A stretch of DNA of 64,000 nt, taken from assembly GCF_027886425.1 (NCBI RefSeq), contig NZ_CP115671.1, positions 2,480,001-2,544,000 of the forward strand. Direction: 5' to 3'. Within the stretch, counting starts at the first letter, position 1, and each line of letters begins with the position of its first letter. Source of the DNA: Brevundimonas vesicularis. GTDB taxonomy: Bacteria; Pseudomonadota; Alphaproteobacteria; Caulobacterales; Caulobacteraceae. The notes beneath the pieces are model-generated. The model saw nothing but the letters and a program-made list of their open reading frames with translations. It did not search any database and was not told the DNA's origin. Shown piece after piece: positions 43,501-51,053 of the stretch. The position numbers were made by a program, and so were the translations under genes.

Positions 43501-43896
43501 CGTCCGCTGCACGATCGCATCTGGCGAGGCGACCAGGAACACGGGCCTTGCGCTGGGTTCGTTCAGTGCGGCTAAGACGGCCATCCGCCGCCCCATGCTT
43601 TCTCGCGAAGGCGCGGCGCGGTCGTAGGGCAGGCAGTCCCAAGGCGGCAAGACCAGCACCTCGGCGTCCTTCACCATCGGCGAGAGGGCCGCCGCAATCT
43701 CATCGGCGCGGCGTTCGCTGGTGGCTATGAACACCACCGCCTGCGATCGCTTTGCCTTCATCTCGGCAAGTCGAGCCGCCACGGCCGCCGCCGGCATTTT
43801 CCAACGCTTGCCGTCGTCCTGCTCGGGCGCTGGCCCTGCAACGAGGACCTGTTGGCCCGTAGCGGAAGGATCGGTTTCGGCAGGTGACGATTTCAT
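40591..43896 (-). CDS. Mfd-like transcription-repair coupling factor (divergent, possibly a paralogue)
   Basis: A 1101-residue protein with the Mfd plan. N-terminal UvrB-like modules include LPPWDCLPYDRAAPSRESM; an RNA-polymerase-interaction-like domain starts at VVIHEDHGLGVLKALE; the translocase has Walker A CGDVGFGKTEVALRA, LVIIDEEHRFGAQ, SATPIPRTLQSAM and HQLRGRVGRGRRQGFTYLL; the C-terminal TRCF domain shows DYIPDETVRINLYARL and EAEDRFGSLP. The RID part (YHGGGTILAPIEEFGKIWRYG) departs from the usual leucine/proline/valine pattern, and the whole is about 50 residues shorter than E. coli Mfd (1148). It may be a second, diverged Mfd copy; a genome search is needed to tell. Confidence 0.85.
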   Translation of the reverse strand: MKSSPAETDPSATGQQVLVAGPAPEQDDGKRWKMPAAAVAARLAEMKAKRSQAVVFIATSERRADEIAAALSPMVKDAEVLVLPPWDCLPYDRAAPSRESMGRRMAVLAALNEPSARPVFLVASPDAIVQRTPSRERIKARLSLAAGEALNREVLESFLTDTGYAADERVDEPGEYALLGAVVDVFPPASATPYRIALDEADRIIEIHAFDPVSQRRGAEIETICLTPAAEWSDRSPEDDEADHQDTGPSIDAETSTTLFDFLVKPMILTDVGVEDRFERIRAHVAEAYDTRLRFSEGARPAKPDSLYLTEKDVRQALKGAKPLSVEGLEPTPAFALEKSPGRALKQFIAERREAGDRIVLTGLPHEHRIILRLLRRHDIDTPVALESWSAIAPLQPGQIAVVTADLDTGFRQSAAGLVVLTPSDIFGGRIARGSGDTNDAFGETELRLDDVVIHEDHGLGVLKALERVAADGVERDVLRIEYHGGGTILAPIEEFGKIWRYGSEPDAVSLDRLNTQGWLKRRAKVSAQIDEAAAALSFRAEARAALRTEPITAPRQPLARFAAGFAFPETTDQARAIEAVLSDLGSGKPMNRLVCGDVGFGKTEVALRAAAAVALAGKQVIVVAPTTVLARQHFEVFKRRFKDTDIQIGHLSRAADSAEARAVKAGLADGSMRVVVGTQALASKGLAFSSLGLVIIDEEHRFGAQMKSALAEKAPHLLSMSATPIPRTLQSAMVGIQDVSLIASPPARRRPIRTFMTPFDAGAVRLSLMREKARGGQSFVVVPRIEDMEPLAERLKTLTPELSVVSAHGDMSPSAIDEIMSRFSDGEGDVLLATNIIETGLDVPRANTMLIWRPDRFGLAQLHQLRGRVGRGRRQGFTYLLSDPESPMAAATEARLQTLEALDRLGAGFAISGRDLDLRGGGDLVGEEQAGHVRLIGSALYQAVLARALAAAKGEPDPDQASPSLNVGATGHLPADYIPDETVRINLYARLTRATTAEDVDALRDEAEDRFGSLPDPAEDLFTGRRLAALARDAGVTEIVSGPKATALRIAAARRPGMEASLPLSDDRRWSEDRMIVDAANDQPHDTAFIEKLLTELAAA

Positions 43897-43984
43897 CCTG
43901 GCTGAACCCTAAGGCCGGTCGAGGGTTGCGCCCGCTTTCGTACCCCCGACCCGTCATTTCAACTGCTAGCGTGGCGGAACCGGT

Positions 43985-44839
43985 CTAGAAGGGATTTGCA
44001 GGATCTTTTCGCGCGGCGGCGATTTCTGCCGGCGTTGGGTCCCGGCAAATGGTCAGTTCATCCGACGACCAGTCGACCAGTCCGATATCCGCCATCGCCC
44101 TTAGCCAACCGTCCATCGGCCAGATCGACCAGGCGGCGTGGAAGCGATTGGCGTTGGCGATCAGGGCGCGGAAATGCTGCAGGGGCGGATCATAGCCCTC
44201 ATGGTGCTGGTGGAAGACTGGCGCGCCGCCGGCGAAGAGGAGCGGCAGGCCCTCTCGCGCGATGCGAAAACCCAGGTCCGTGTCTTCGGCGCCGTAGCCG
44301 ACATAGGTCTCGTCGAACCCGCCGATCCGATCGAAGGTCGAGCGGCGGAGCGCGAAAGCCAGAGACCAGAACAGGCCCGGATTGCCCTCCGGGCTTTCGC
44401 CTTCCCGTGGAAAGGGGCGCACGGGATGGGGTCGTCCGGCGGCCCTCAGATCGACTTCCGACAGGGGGCCCGGACGAACGGCTCCGGCGGGAAGATAGAG
44501 CACCTCTGGACAGACGACGGCGTCATGCTCGGCGAGCACGGCCTGCATCCGGCCGCAAACTGCCGACGACACGATGCAATCCACGTCCAGAAACAGTAGG
44601 TTATCGCCTGATGCCAAGGCGGCCGCCAGATTTCGGGCGGCGGCCAAAGGCAAGGCGTCGCCCGCCAGACGTTCGATGCGGACTGGAAAATCCACCGGCG
44701 GCGGCGTCACCGGCGCATCGCTCATGTCGATGACGACCAGTTCGTCGGGCGGCGTGACGCTGAGCATCAATCCCTCGACCAATCGGTCCAGATGCGCCTG
44801 CCGGTTGCGAACCAGCGTGAGCGCGGACAGGCTGGTCAT
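43985..44839 (-). CDS. Family 2 glycosyltransferase
   Basis: A 284-residue GT-A fold enzyme: SALTLVRNRQAHLDRLVEGL at the N-terminus, a DxD-type NLLFLDVDCIVSS around residues 83-95, and the acceptor-side GGFDETYVGYGAEDTDLGFR, close to the GT7 C-terminal motif. It transfers a sugar to an unknown acceptor. The start at 44839 overlaps the stop of the broken methyltransferase as ATGA. It is the last gene of a six-gene glycosylation cluster and, with the acyl-CoA dehydrogenase-like gene, one of only two that read intact. Confidence 0.85.
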   Translation of the reverse strand: MTSLSALTLVRNRQAHLDRLVEGLMLSVTPPDELVVIDMSDAPVTPPPVDFPVRIERLAGDALPLAAARNLAAALASGDNLLFLDVDCIVSSAVCGRMQAVLAEHDAVVCPEVLYLPAGAVRPGPLSEVDLRAAGRPHPVRPFPREGESPEGNPGLFWSLAFALRRSTFDRIGGFDETYVGYGAEDTDLGFRIAREGLPLLFAGGAPVFHQHHEGYDPPLQHFRALIANANRFHAAWSIWPMDGWLRAMADIGLVDWSSDELTICRDPTPAEIAAARKDPANPF

Positions 44840-45415
44840 CGGCGGCTCCACAAATCCAGGCGATAGTTCGGATGCCGTTCGGCGAGATCCACCTTCATAA
44901 TGTCCGACAATCCGAGCCACAGGCGTTCCACGGCGTCGTCGGCGGTTTGGGGATAGTCGGTCTCGCCGGTCCAGTGCACCAGAAGGATGCGTCCCCCTCA
45001 ACCAACCCGTCGGCGATGGGTCGCGCTGCGAGGTCCAGATCGGCGTCGCTCCAGTAGTAGGCCACCTCGGACAGGACGACGAGATCCAGCCCGTCCAGAA
45101 CCGGACAGTCGCGAGGAAGGCCGCGGCCGCGAACCGGACGTTCGGCCGCCCCGACAGACGCTGGCGCGCCCTTTCCAGGGCGGTCGGGCTGACGTCGATC
45201 GCCAACAGACGATCGCAGACTGTGCTCAGCCGCTCGGTCAGGACGCCGCCGGCACAACCGACCTCGAGCGCAAAAGCTGCTCGCCGCGTCGAAAGGGCGG
45301 CGATGGTGCGATCGAACTTGGCGGCCTCATAGGGGCTGGAGGCCAGATCCCACGGATCGGCGTCCCCGGCGAAGATGCCTTCGAAATAGGCGGCGGGAAG
45401 CGAGCGTTCAGCCAT
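44836..45415 (-). pseudogene. NodS-like SAM-dependent methyltransferase with two frameshifts
   Basis: The reading starts at MAERSLPAAYFEGIFAGDAD with a good motif I (ALEVGCAGGVLTERL). Near 45119-45126 the reading shifts to another frame (PRDCPVLDGLDLVVLSEV, YYWSDADLDLAA), then near the five-C run at 44993-44997 to the third frame (GRILLVHWTGETDYPQTADD, ending LWSRR and TGA). Adding one base at each point restores about 193 residues, the normal size for the NodS family. Either a decayed gene or indel errors in the assembly; decay is favoured by other damage in this cluster. It overlaps the PIG-L remnant upstream by 8 bp. Confidence 0.8.
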
Positions 45416-46114
45416 AGGCGTCGCGCCGATACAGGGTGTCCGAGGCGGCCTGCAGCCTCCTCTGCGTCTCGAGCCGAAACCCCGGTCCAAGCATCGGCGT
45501 CAACTGGCTCTGATGGGCCGACAAGGCATAGGCCCTCAAGCCGGCCCTTAGAGGTCGCGTCGTAATCCGCAGCTTCGTCTCGGACGGAGCCGCCCCCACA
45601 CGATATAATCGAAAACGGCGACCGGCCGGCGAGCCATACCGGCTGCGCGGCGGGCAAGCTGTGCCGCCGCCTGGTGATCGCAATGGGGATCGTCAGGACC
45701 CGTCACGGCGATCGCATCGACGCGCCGCTCGCGGCACAAAGCCGCGAGACGACGCGCGCTCGCTTCGAACATCATGCTGCCGGCAGAAGCGGGCTGGGCG
45801 TCGGGCCAATCCAGAAACACAGGGGGCGCCGCCCCATCCCCCGCCAACCGTCGAACGGCGCGCCCTGCCTCCAGGCGTCGGGTCCGGACGAGCCTCGCTC
45901 GGGACGCCAAATCCGGATGATCGTGCGAACCCGCACCGTCGGTCAGGATCACGACGCCCGCCAGCCGCTCGGCCTCGGACGCTTGATGGATCAAGGCGCC
46001 GGCGCCCAGCGTCTCGTCGTCGGCATGCGGGGCGATGACCAGCCACCGCGCGGATCGCCATGGCGAACGCTCCAGCGCCAGGGTCGCCAGCCGGCCGGTT
46101 TTCTCGTTCACCAT
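45408..46114 (-). pseudogene. PIG-L-family deacetylase with a C-terminal frameshift
   Basis: The N-terminal two thirds are intact and carry the PIG-L zinc motif WLVIAPHADDETLGAGALIH (AHADDE-type, near residues 24-43) and the second site DDPHCDHQAA. At the run of five C at 45593-45597 the frame is lost and a stop follows at 45548. One extra base restores ETKLRITTRPLRAGLRAYA and the downstream stop at 45408, which overlaps the methyltransferase start. The shortened protein would miss about 45 residues; whether it still folds is uncertain. It overlaps the acyl-CoA dehydrogenase-like gene by 7 bp. Confidence 0.78.
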
Positions 46115-47208
46115 AGGGCGTCGCCCTCGCCCCAGAGATCGCGATCCAGCCAGGTCTTGGCCGCCTGGTCCTTCGCATAGTCGGGTCCGGCCTGCCGAAG
46201 ATAGAGGCTGAGATCACGGGTGATCTTGTCGATGCGCTCGCCGTCGAAGGCGCTGCGTGTCCCGACCGACCGCGCCGCCAACTCCATTACATCCAGGGCG
46301 CTGCGTTCGACGACGCCTCTCGTGGCGCGGGCGAAATCCCCGGCGTCCGGCGCTTCGGACGCCGCGCGGATCGCGGCTTCGCGGACCCAAAGCCAAGCCG
46401 TCCGCGTCGCAACGACCGCATCGGCGAAGCGCGCGCGCTGGATGGGATCGGCGCGGGCGGCGTCTGACAGTGCGTCGCGCATCGCCATGACCAGGCCTTC
46501 GACGCCGCCCAACTGCACCGCCGTAAACCGCCACGCCCCGGCCGTGAAATGCGGTTCGCGATCATAGTCTCCGGGTCTTCCGAGCCGCTGATCGGCATTG
46601 ACCATCAACCCGGTCACCTCATAGCGCCCGCTGGTCGTCGCGCGCATGCCGCGGACGCGCCACCCGCTCAAATCAGCCCTCTTCGGGTCGTTCGCCGGCA
46701 CGACGATCAGCTGGCGTTCGCCCTGTACCGGCTGGGCGGTGATGATGGCATATTCCAGGCCGCCCGCGCCGGTCGCGAACATCTTGGCGCCCTGCAGCCG
46801 GTCGCCGACCAGACGAACGCCGGGCGGCGGCTCCGTCGCCCACACGCCGAACCAGCCGCCCTGCGCAAGGACCTTGCCCAGCCAAGCCTTCTGGGCCGGG
46901 TCCGCGTACCAGTCGAACAGCGCCAGGGCGTTGACGTGTCCTTCGAACAATCGGCCGACGCTGAGATCCGACCGCCCCACGCTTCGTAGAGCGCCCATCA
47001 AGGCCAAGGCCTTTTGGACTGGATCGTCATAGGCCGTTCCACCGCTTTGGACCGGAGCGAACCGTCGACCCCAACCCTCCGAGACGAGCAGCGTCAAACT
47101 TTCGGCGGGATATCGCGGCGCGGCGTCGTAGCGCGCACCCAGCGCCGCCAATCTAACCTCAAGGTCTAGAGGCGATGACGCGGTCGGCGTTGTTTCCAAG
47201 GCTGTCAT
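46108..47208 (-). CDS. Acyl-CoA dehydrogenase-like flavoprotein
   Basis: A 366-residue protein with the acyl-CoA dehydrogenase plan: helical N-terminus, a middle beta-domain (GGWFGVWATEPPPGVRLVGD; LQGAKMFATGAGGLEYAIIT) and a C-terminal helical bundle (AVQLGGVEGLVMAMRDALSD; RSVGTRSAFDGERIDKITRD). The catalytic Glu position typical of fatty-acid oxidation enzymes is not evident, as is usual for members found inside glycosyltransferase/PIG-L clusters. The start at 47208 overlaps the GT2 remnant stop (ATGA). The role is unclear, possibly redox tailoring of a glycoconjugate. Confidence 0.78.
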   Translation of the reverse strand: MTALETTPTASSPLDLEVRLAALGARYDAAPRYPAESLTLLVSEGWGRRFAPVQSGGTAYDDPVQKALALMGALRSVGRSDLSVGRLFEGHVNALALFDWYADPAQKAWLGKVLAQGGWFGVWATEPPPGVRLVGDRLQGAKMFATGAGGLEYAIITAQPVQGERQLIVVPANDPKRADLSGWRVRGMRATTSGRYEVTGLMVNADQRLGRPGDYDREPHFTAGAWRFTAVQLGGVEGLVMAMRDALSDAARADPIQRARFADAVVATRTAWLWVREAAIRAASEAPDAGDFARATRGVVERSALDVMELAARSVGTRSAFDGERIDKITRDLSLYLRQAGPDYAKDQAAKTWLDRDLWGEGDALW

Positions 47209-47364
47209 CGGCGTGCCTCGAGCTCTGATGCGAGATCGACAAGCCAGAGTCCGGCGGCGCCTACCCGGAAGATTCTGTGCGGCCAGGGCGGCCAGAAGCA
47301 CGGGAAGACGCCGTTCCTCATTTCGCACGGGCACGCAAACGCAGAAGGCAGGTTCGCCCGTCAT
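47205..47364 (-). pseudogene. Family 2 glycosyltransferase reduced to its two ends (internal deletion)
   Basis: The 160-bp segment starts MTGEPAFCVCVPVRNEERRL, continues PVLLAALAAQNLPG (the start of a GT2 enzyme), and then jumps to what reads, in another frame, as GAAGLWLVDLASELEARR followed by TGA. That ending overlaps the next start as ATGA, just as an intact operon member would. Start and stop junctions are thus both kept, while roughly 1 kb of the gene body seems lost, with the join near CTTCCGGG at about 47260-47268. The amount lost is inferred from usual GT2 length. Confidence 0.72.
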
Positions 47365-48466
47365 GCGATTAGCCGATCTTCCAGCGCGTCATTGGCCTGC
47401 ATCTGCCCTGCCGCAGCCGCCTGAATCATCTCGCCATAGAGTTTTTCATAGGCGGTGATCATCCGGCGCACATCGCAGGCCGCCTCGGCGCGGGCGCGGC
47501 AGGCCGACCGAGACAGGCCGACCGCCTGGGCGATTGCGCGCGCCAAATCCTGCACATCGTCCGGACGCGCCAAGGCGCCGCAGTCGGGAGTCAGATCTCG
47601 GTAATGGCGCCGCGCGCGAAGGCAGCGACGGGCGTGCCGCACGCCAGCGCTTCGGCCACCACCAACCCGTAGGGTTCGTCCCAGCGCGGCGTGCAGACGA
47701 AGGCGGCCGCCTGCCCGATCTCCTTCGACAGCGTTTCGTGATCGAGGTGGCCGAGATAGGTGGTTTCGCGCGTCAACCTCGGAGCGATCTCGGCATCGAA
47801 ATAGGCTTGATCCAGGATCGGGCCCGCGAACCGCAGGGCGACACCCGCCAATGCCGCCGCGTCCAGCGCCAGATGCAGACCCTTCTCGGGCACGATCCGC
47901 CCATACCAGATCAAATGCCCAGGGTCGTCGTGACTCGCACGCCACGGAAAGCGCTCCAGGTCGATCCCGTTCAGAATGACCTGATCGATCGGCCGCACTG
48001 CGCTCCATTGTTCCCGCATCGCCTCGGAAACGCCGACAAACCGCGCGAAGGGCGCGCTCGCTTCGCGGATACCGCTTTCCAACCAGCAAAATGGCGGCGT
48101 GTGGAGCGTGGTGACCATCGGCATCGGCAAGGTCTCGGCCATCGAGACCGGCAGATAATGCAGGCTGTTGTTGTGGATGACGTCGAACGCACTGCGTCGA
48201 AGCCGACTCATCAACGACAGATAGGCGTGATGCTCTCGGAAGAAGGCGACGTCGCCCGCCTCCGCCGTCCCGACCTTGGCGATTTCCGTCTGATCGCAGA
48301 TCGCCTCCAGGCCCAACTCGGGGTCGGACAGGGTCGCTGCAAACAGAGTGACGTCATGACCGTTCAGCCGCAGTTGGCGACAGAGCAGATGGGTATGCAT
48401 CTCCAGCCCGCCGGCGAAGGGTTCTGCGATCGGATATTTGAGATGTGCGATGACGCCGATGCGCAT
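47361..48466 (-). pseudogene. Family 4 glycosyltransferase with a late frameshift
   Basis: The first 290 residues are intact: MRIGVIAHLKYPIAEPFAGG, LHTPPFCWLESGIREAS, the donor-site EKGLHLALDAAAL and TPRWDEPYGLVVAEALACGTPVAAFARG. Right after GAITEI a stop occurs at 47591. One added base gives LTPDCGALARPDDVQDLARA and continues to the proper end at 47361, overlapping the GT2 start as ATGA. The lost 77 residues form the last helices of the GT-B fold. The start ATG at 48466 fits the family; a TTG at 48487 would add seven residues. First gene of the cluster. Confidence 0.8.
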
Positions 48467-48683
48467 CCGTACCGCCGTGATCGACAACCCGATCCCCCTC
48501 GGATCGGTCCATGGCGTAAAGCCTGAAGGTCAAAGCTATGCCGCGGCTATTCGTTCCTGTGTGCGATAATGGTCTCAAGCCGATCGGAGGCGTCAGGGCT
48601 TTTTTGAGCCAGCAGAAACCGGCGTATTTTGTTTTGGATGATCCAATGAAAACGCGCGAGCGCCGCTGAAAGCGGTCAGTCCC

Positions 48684-48708
48684 GGAGCGATAAACTACTC
48701 GGCGCGTT
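48684..48708 (+). promoter_or_regulatory. EcfG-type (general stress) promoter
   Basis: GGAGC at 48684-48688, a 16-bp spacer and CGTT at 48705-48708, followed by an ATG at 48736. This is one mismatch from the alphaproteobacterial EcfG consensus GGAAC-N16/17-CGTT, at a suitable distance from the start. The rest of the 48467-48735 gap holds no gene that I can support. Confidence 0.5.
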
Positions 48709-48735
48709 CTCTGGACTAGCTAAAAGGACCCAACC

Positions 48736-49035
48736 ATGACCAACCTTGTCGCCTCCACATTCGCAACACGTCGAGACGCCGAGCTTGTGGTCGAACGGCT
48801 CGTTCAAACCCATGGCATGGAACGAAACGCCATTCAGGTCGCCCCTGAAGGCAAGGCGAACACGGTTGGAGACAGGCCTTCGGGCGGAGGCGTCGAAGGC
48901 GACAGCCCCAGCGTCGACTCTCGGTCGGACGTGCCGGTCGCCGGGCGTGTCAAAGTCGTCGTGTCTGCAGAAACCGATGACGAGGAACAGGCGATACGCG
49001 TCGCATTCGCCGAATTCGGCGCCAAGGACGGATGA
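48736..49035 (+). CDS. Small conserved hypothetical protein, putative stress protein
   Basis: A 99-residue soluble protein. The N-terminal half (LVASTFATRRDAELVVERLV) looks like the ferredoxin-like fold seen in DUF1269/GSP17M-type general-stress proteins, the middle (about 45-65) is glycine/serine/aspartate-rich and probably disordered, and the C-terminal KVVVSAETDDEEQAIRVAFA resumes a strand-helix. The ribosome-binding site is AAAAGGA. An EcfG-like promoter precedes it. It is followed 82 bp later by a Crp/Fnr regulator on the same strand. No function can be assigned. Confidence 0.7.
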   Translation: MTNLVASTFATRRDAELVVERLVQTHGMERNAIQVAPEGKANTVGDRPSGGGVEGDSPSVDSRSDVPVAGRVKVVVSAETDDEEQAIRVAFAEFGAKDG

Positions 49036-49117
49036 CCCTCATGCGAGCCGGTCATCGGCTGCGTCGCGTTGATCCTATGATGAGGGCCGAAGCGTCCCGA
49101 CGCCTCTGCTCGCAAGA

Positions 49118-49882
49118 ATGACGTCCGTGGAATCGCTCATCGACGCCAAGCTTCATCGCCTCGGCGACCTTTCGAACGACGATCGCGGACGGCTTGAGGG
49201 CCTCCTGAGTGGGCGCCGTCGCGCCGCAGCCGGCGAAGCCTTGGTGGAAGAGGGCAGTCGACCCACGTTCAGCACGCTGCTGCTCTCGGGATTTGTCGGC
49301 CGAGTCTCGACCCTGGCGGACGGCGGTCGTCAGATCACAGCAATCAGCATTCCCGGGGACTTCATCGATCTGCATGGCTTTCTTCTGAAAACGATGGATC
49401 ACAGCCTTGTAGCCTTGTCTGACGTCACCGTCGCGGTTGTGCAGCACGCCGACTTGAGGCGCGTGACGGAACACGCCCCTCGTCTCGCGCGAGCGCTTTG
49501 GCTTGAAACGCTGATAGATGCGGCCATCCACCGACAGTGGCTGGTGGCGCTGGGACGCAGAGACGCAGGGACGCGACTGGGCCAGTTGATCTGTGAACTC
49601 TACCTCCGTCTGGAAGCCGTAGCCCTCGCCCACGACCACACCTTCCAATGCCCTCTGACCCAGTCGGACCTGGCGGACATGCTGGGGATGTCGAGCGTCC
49701 ACGTGAACCGCTCGCTCAAGGTCCTTCGCGACACGGGCTTGGTACGATGGCGGAATGGTCAGGTGTGGATCGACGACTGGACGGCGCTGACCGAGCGCGT
49801 TGCCTTCGACGCCTCCTATCTCGATCTGAAGCTGTCTAGGTCCTCAAGCGGCGCGCCGATCGCGAGACGGCGGACGGCCTAA
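49118..49882 (+). CDS. Crp/Fnr-family transcriptional regulator
   Basis: A 254-residue regulator. A cyclic-nucleotide-binding-like sensor fold spans residues about 20-130 (RRAAAGEALVEEGSRPTFS; GGRQITAISIPGDFIDLHGF). The C-terminal helix-turn-helix CPLTQSDLADMLGMSSVHVN matches the FixK/FNR-like type that reads half-sites near TTGAT. No N-terminal Fe-S cysteine cluster is present. It is convergent with the next Crp/Fnr gene (49941-50699). One of three such regulators within 3.6 kb. Confidence 0.9.
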   Translation: MTSVESLIDAKLHRLGDLSNDDRGRLEGLLSGRRRAAAGEALVEEGSRPTFSTLLLSGFVGRVSTLADGGRQITAISIPGDFIDLHGFLLKTMDHSLVALSDVTVAVVQHADLRRVTEHAPRLARALWLETLIDAAIHRQWLVALGRRDAGTRLGQLICELYLRLEAVALAHDHTFQCPLTQSDLADMLGMSSVHVNRSLKVLRDTGLVRWRNGQVWIDDWTALTERVAFDASYLDLKLSRSSSGAPIARRRTA

Positions 49883-49940
49883 ATCTATCCGAAGCTCATT
49901 AGCGCGCGGCCGCTGCGCCTCCATCTCCGCGCCTGCGGCA

Positions 49941-50699
49941 TCAGACGCTCGCGATCCGGTTGGGACCGGACACATAGCGCCTGACGGGCAGCCCAGCGAT
50001 ACGGCGAAGCCGATCAACATCGAGCAGGAAAATCGTCTGGTCGGACCGTTTGATCAGATTCAGGCGATCCATTTCGCGAAGGGTTCTGTTCACATGCACC
50101 GGCGTGATCCCGATCAGGTCGCCGAGATCGCGCTGGGTCAAAGGCATATGGAACATGCCGCCCGGCGCATCGCCGCGTTCGGACAATCGATCGAACAGAT
50201 TGGTCAGCGTGGCGGCGATGCGAACGTGTGCGGGTGCCTGACCAACCACGGCCAGACTTTCCATCAACGCGACACGCTCTTTCTGCGCGCTCAGAAAGAG
50301 CGAAAGCGCAATCCGCGGATAGGCCTCAAATGTCGCTATCAGCCTGGACCTCGATATCGCGTGCACAGCGATGGGCGTCATGGCGGTCAGGCAGTCGACC
50401 GTTGTCGTCAGGCACAAGCTCGGCGCTCCCAGGAGATCGCCCGGAAGATGGACCTTCACAATCTGCTGCTTGCCCGATGCAAGCGCGATGGACGATGCGA
50501 CCCAGCCCTGGGTCAGCAGATAGAGATGCGAAGGTTCAGCCGCCTCGTGACGTAATACATGGTGGCGAGGCCAATGCTGGACCGGCTCGAGAAGCCCGGC
50601 CAGCGCTGCACGCTCGCGAGATGACAGAGTGACGAATTCCCCCAACCGCCCCGGCGCATCGGATGGCGAATCGATTGGGGGCGGCAGGTCCTCATCCAT
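49941..50699 (-). CDS. Crp/Fnr-family transcriptional regulator
   Basis: A 252-residue regulator with sensor domain (YLLTQGWVASSIALASGKQQ; VKVHLPGDLLGAPSLCL) and helix-turn-helix MPLTQRDLGDLIGITPVHVN. No Fe-S cysteine cluster. The likely signal is not cAMP, as the phosphate-binding-cassette residues are degenerate. A quasi-palindrome (50731-50748) shared with another Crp/Fnr gene lies about 32 bp upstream of its start and may be its operator. Confidence 0.9.
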   Translation of the reverse strand: MDEDLPPPIDSPSDAPGRLGEFVTLSSRERAALAGLLEPVQHWPRHHVLRHEAAEPSHLYLLTQGWVASSIALASGKQQIVKVHLPGDLLGAPSLCLTTTVDCLTAMTPIAVHAISRSRLIATFEAYPRIALSLFLSAQKERVALMESLAVVGQAPAHVRIAATLTNLFDRLSERGDAPGGMFHMPLTQRDLGDLIGITPVHVNRTLREMDRLNLIKRSDQTIFLLDVDRLRRIAGLPVRRYVSGPNRIASV

Positions 50700-50730
50700 G
50701 CCCCGCGTTCCCCCAAACCCGGCATGCCCG

Positions 50731-50748
50731 CACTAACCCATGTAAAGG
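50731..50748. promoter_or_regulatory. Putative operator, CACTAACCCATGTAAAGG
   Basis: This 18-bp element, upstream of the Crp/Fnr gene starting at 50699, shares the 12-mer TAACCCATGTAA with the complement of the 52673-52691 site upstream of another Crp/Fnr gene. Sharing 12 identical bases between two regulator upstream regions 1.9 kb apart suggests a common binding protein. The motif is not the FNR TTGAT-N4-ATCAA form. Confidence 0.5.
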
Positions 50749-50867
50749 GTTGTCCGACGCGCCTTCGGGGGCACTCCCGACAGGCTAGAAGCCTGTCCAA
50801 AATCGGACCTATGAAACCCAGCGGACGCACCAGGATTGGTTGTCTTTCGATCCGGCGAGAAGGCGAC

Positions 50868-51053
50868 ATGACCCGACATACGCCACACAGGGACAAGATT
50901 GATCATACGCGCGGCTTGGCGCAGGGCGGTCTAGGTGGTCCCGAGGACGAAATACTCGACGCAGGACAGGAGGAGGTCTTCTCCCGCACCGAAGTCGAGC
51001 AAGGCGAGACCGAACACCACCGGGGCGAAGAGACGCCGGGGCTCAGGTCGTGA
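50868..51053 (+). CDS. Small hydrophilic hypothetical protein
   Basis: A 61-residue, strongly charged protein (MTRHTPHRDKIDHTRGLAQG ... EEVFSRTEVEQGETEHHRGE) without hydrophobic segments, probably disordered. GAGAAGG precedes the ATG at 50868. Its stop overlaps the next start as GTGA, so it is coupled to the isochorismatase gene. Such small polar proteins often belong to stress regulons; no homology-based function known to me. A 7-bp inverted repeat (GACAGGC/GCCTGTC, 50779-50797) lies upstream without a T-tract and may be an operator or weak attenuator. Confidence 0.6.
   Translation: MTRHTPHRDKIDHTRGLAQGGLGGPEDEILDAGQEEVFSRTEVEQGETEHHRGEETPGLRS

Noticed and set aside
44836..47364. Explaining all frameshifts solely as homopolymer sequencing errors
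   Set aside because: Two of them fall at runs of five C and could be errors, but one methyltransferase shift and the GT4 shift are not at long runs, and the GT2 internal deletion cannot come from homopolymer miscalling. The error hypothesis still stands for single sites.
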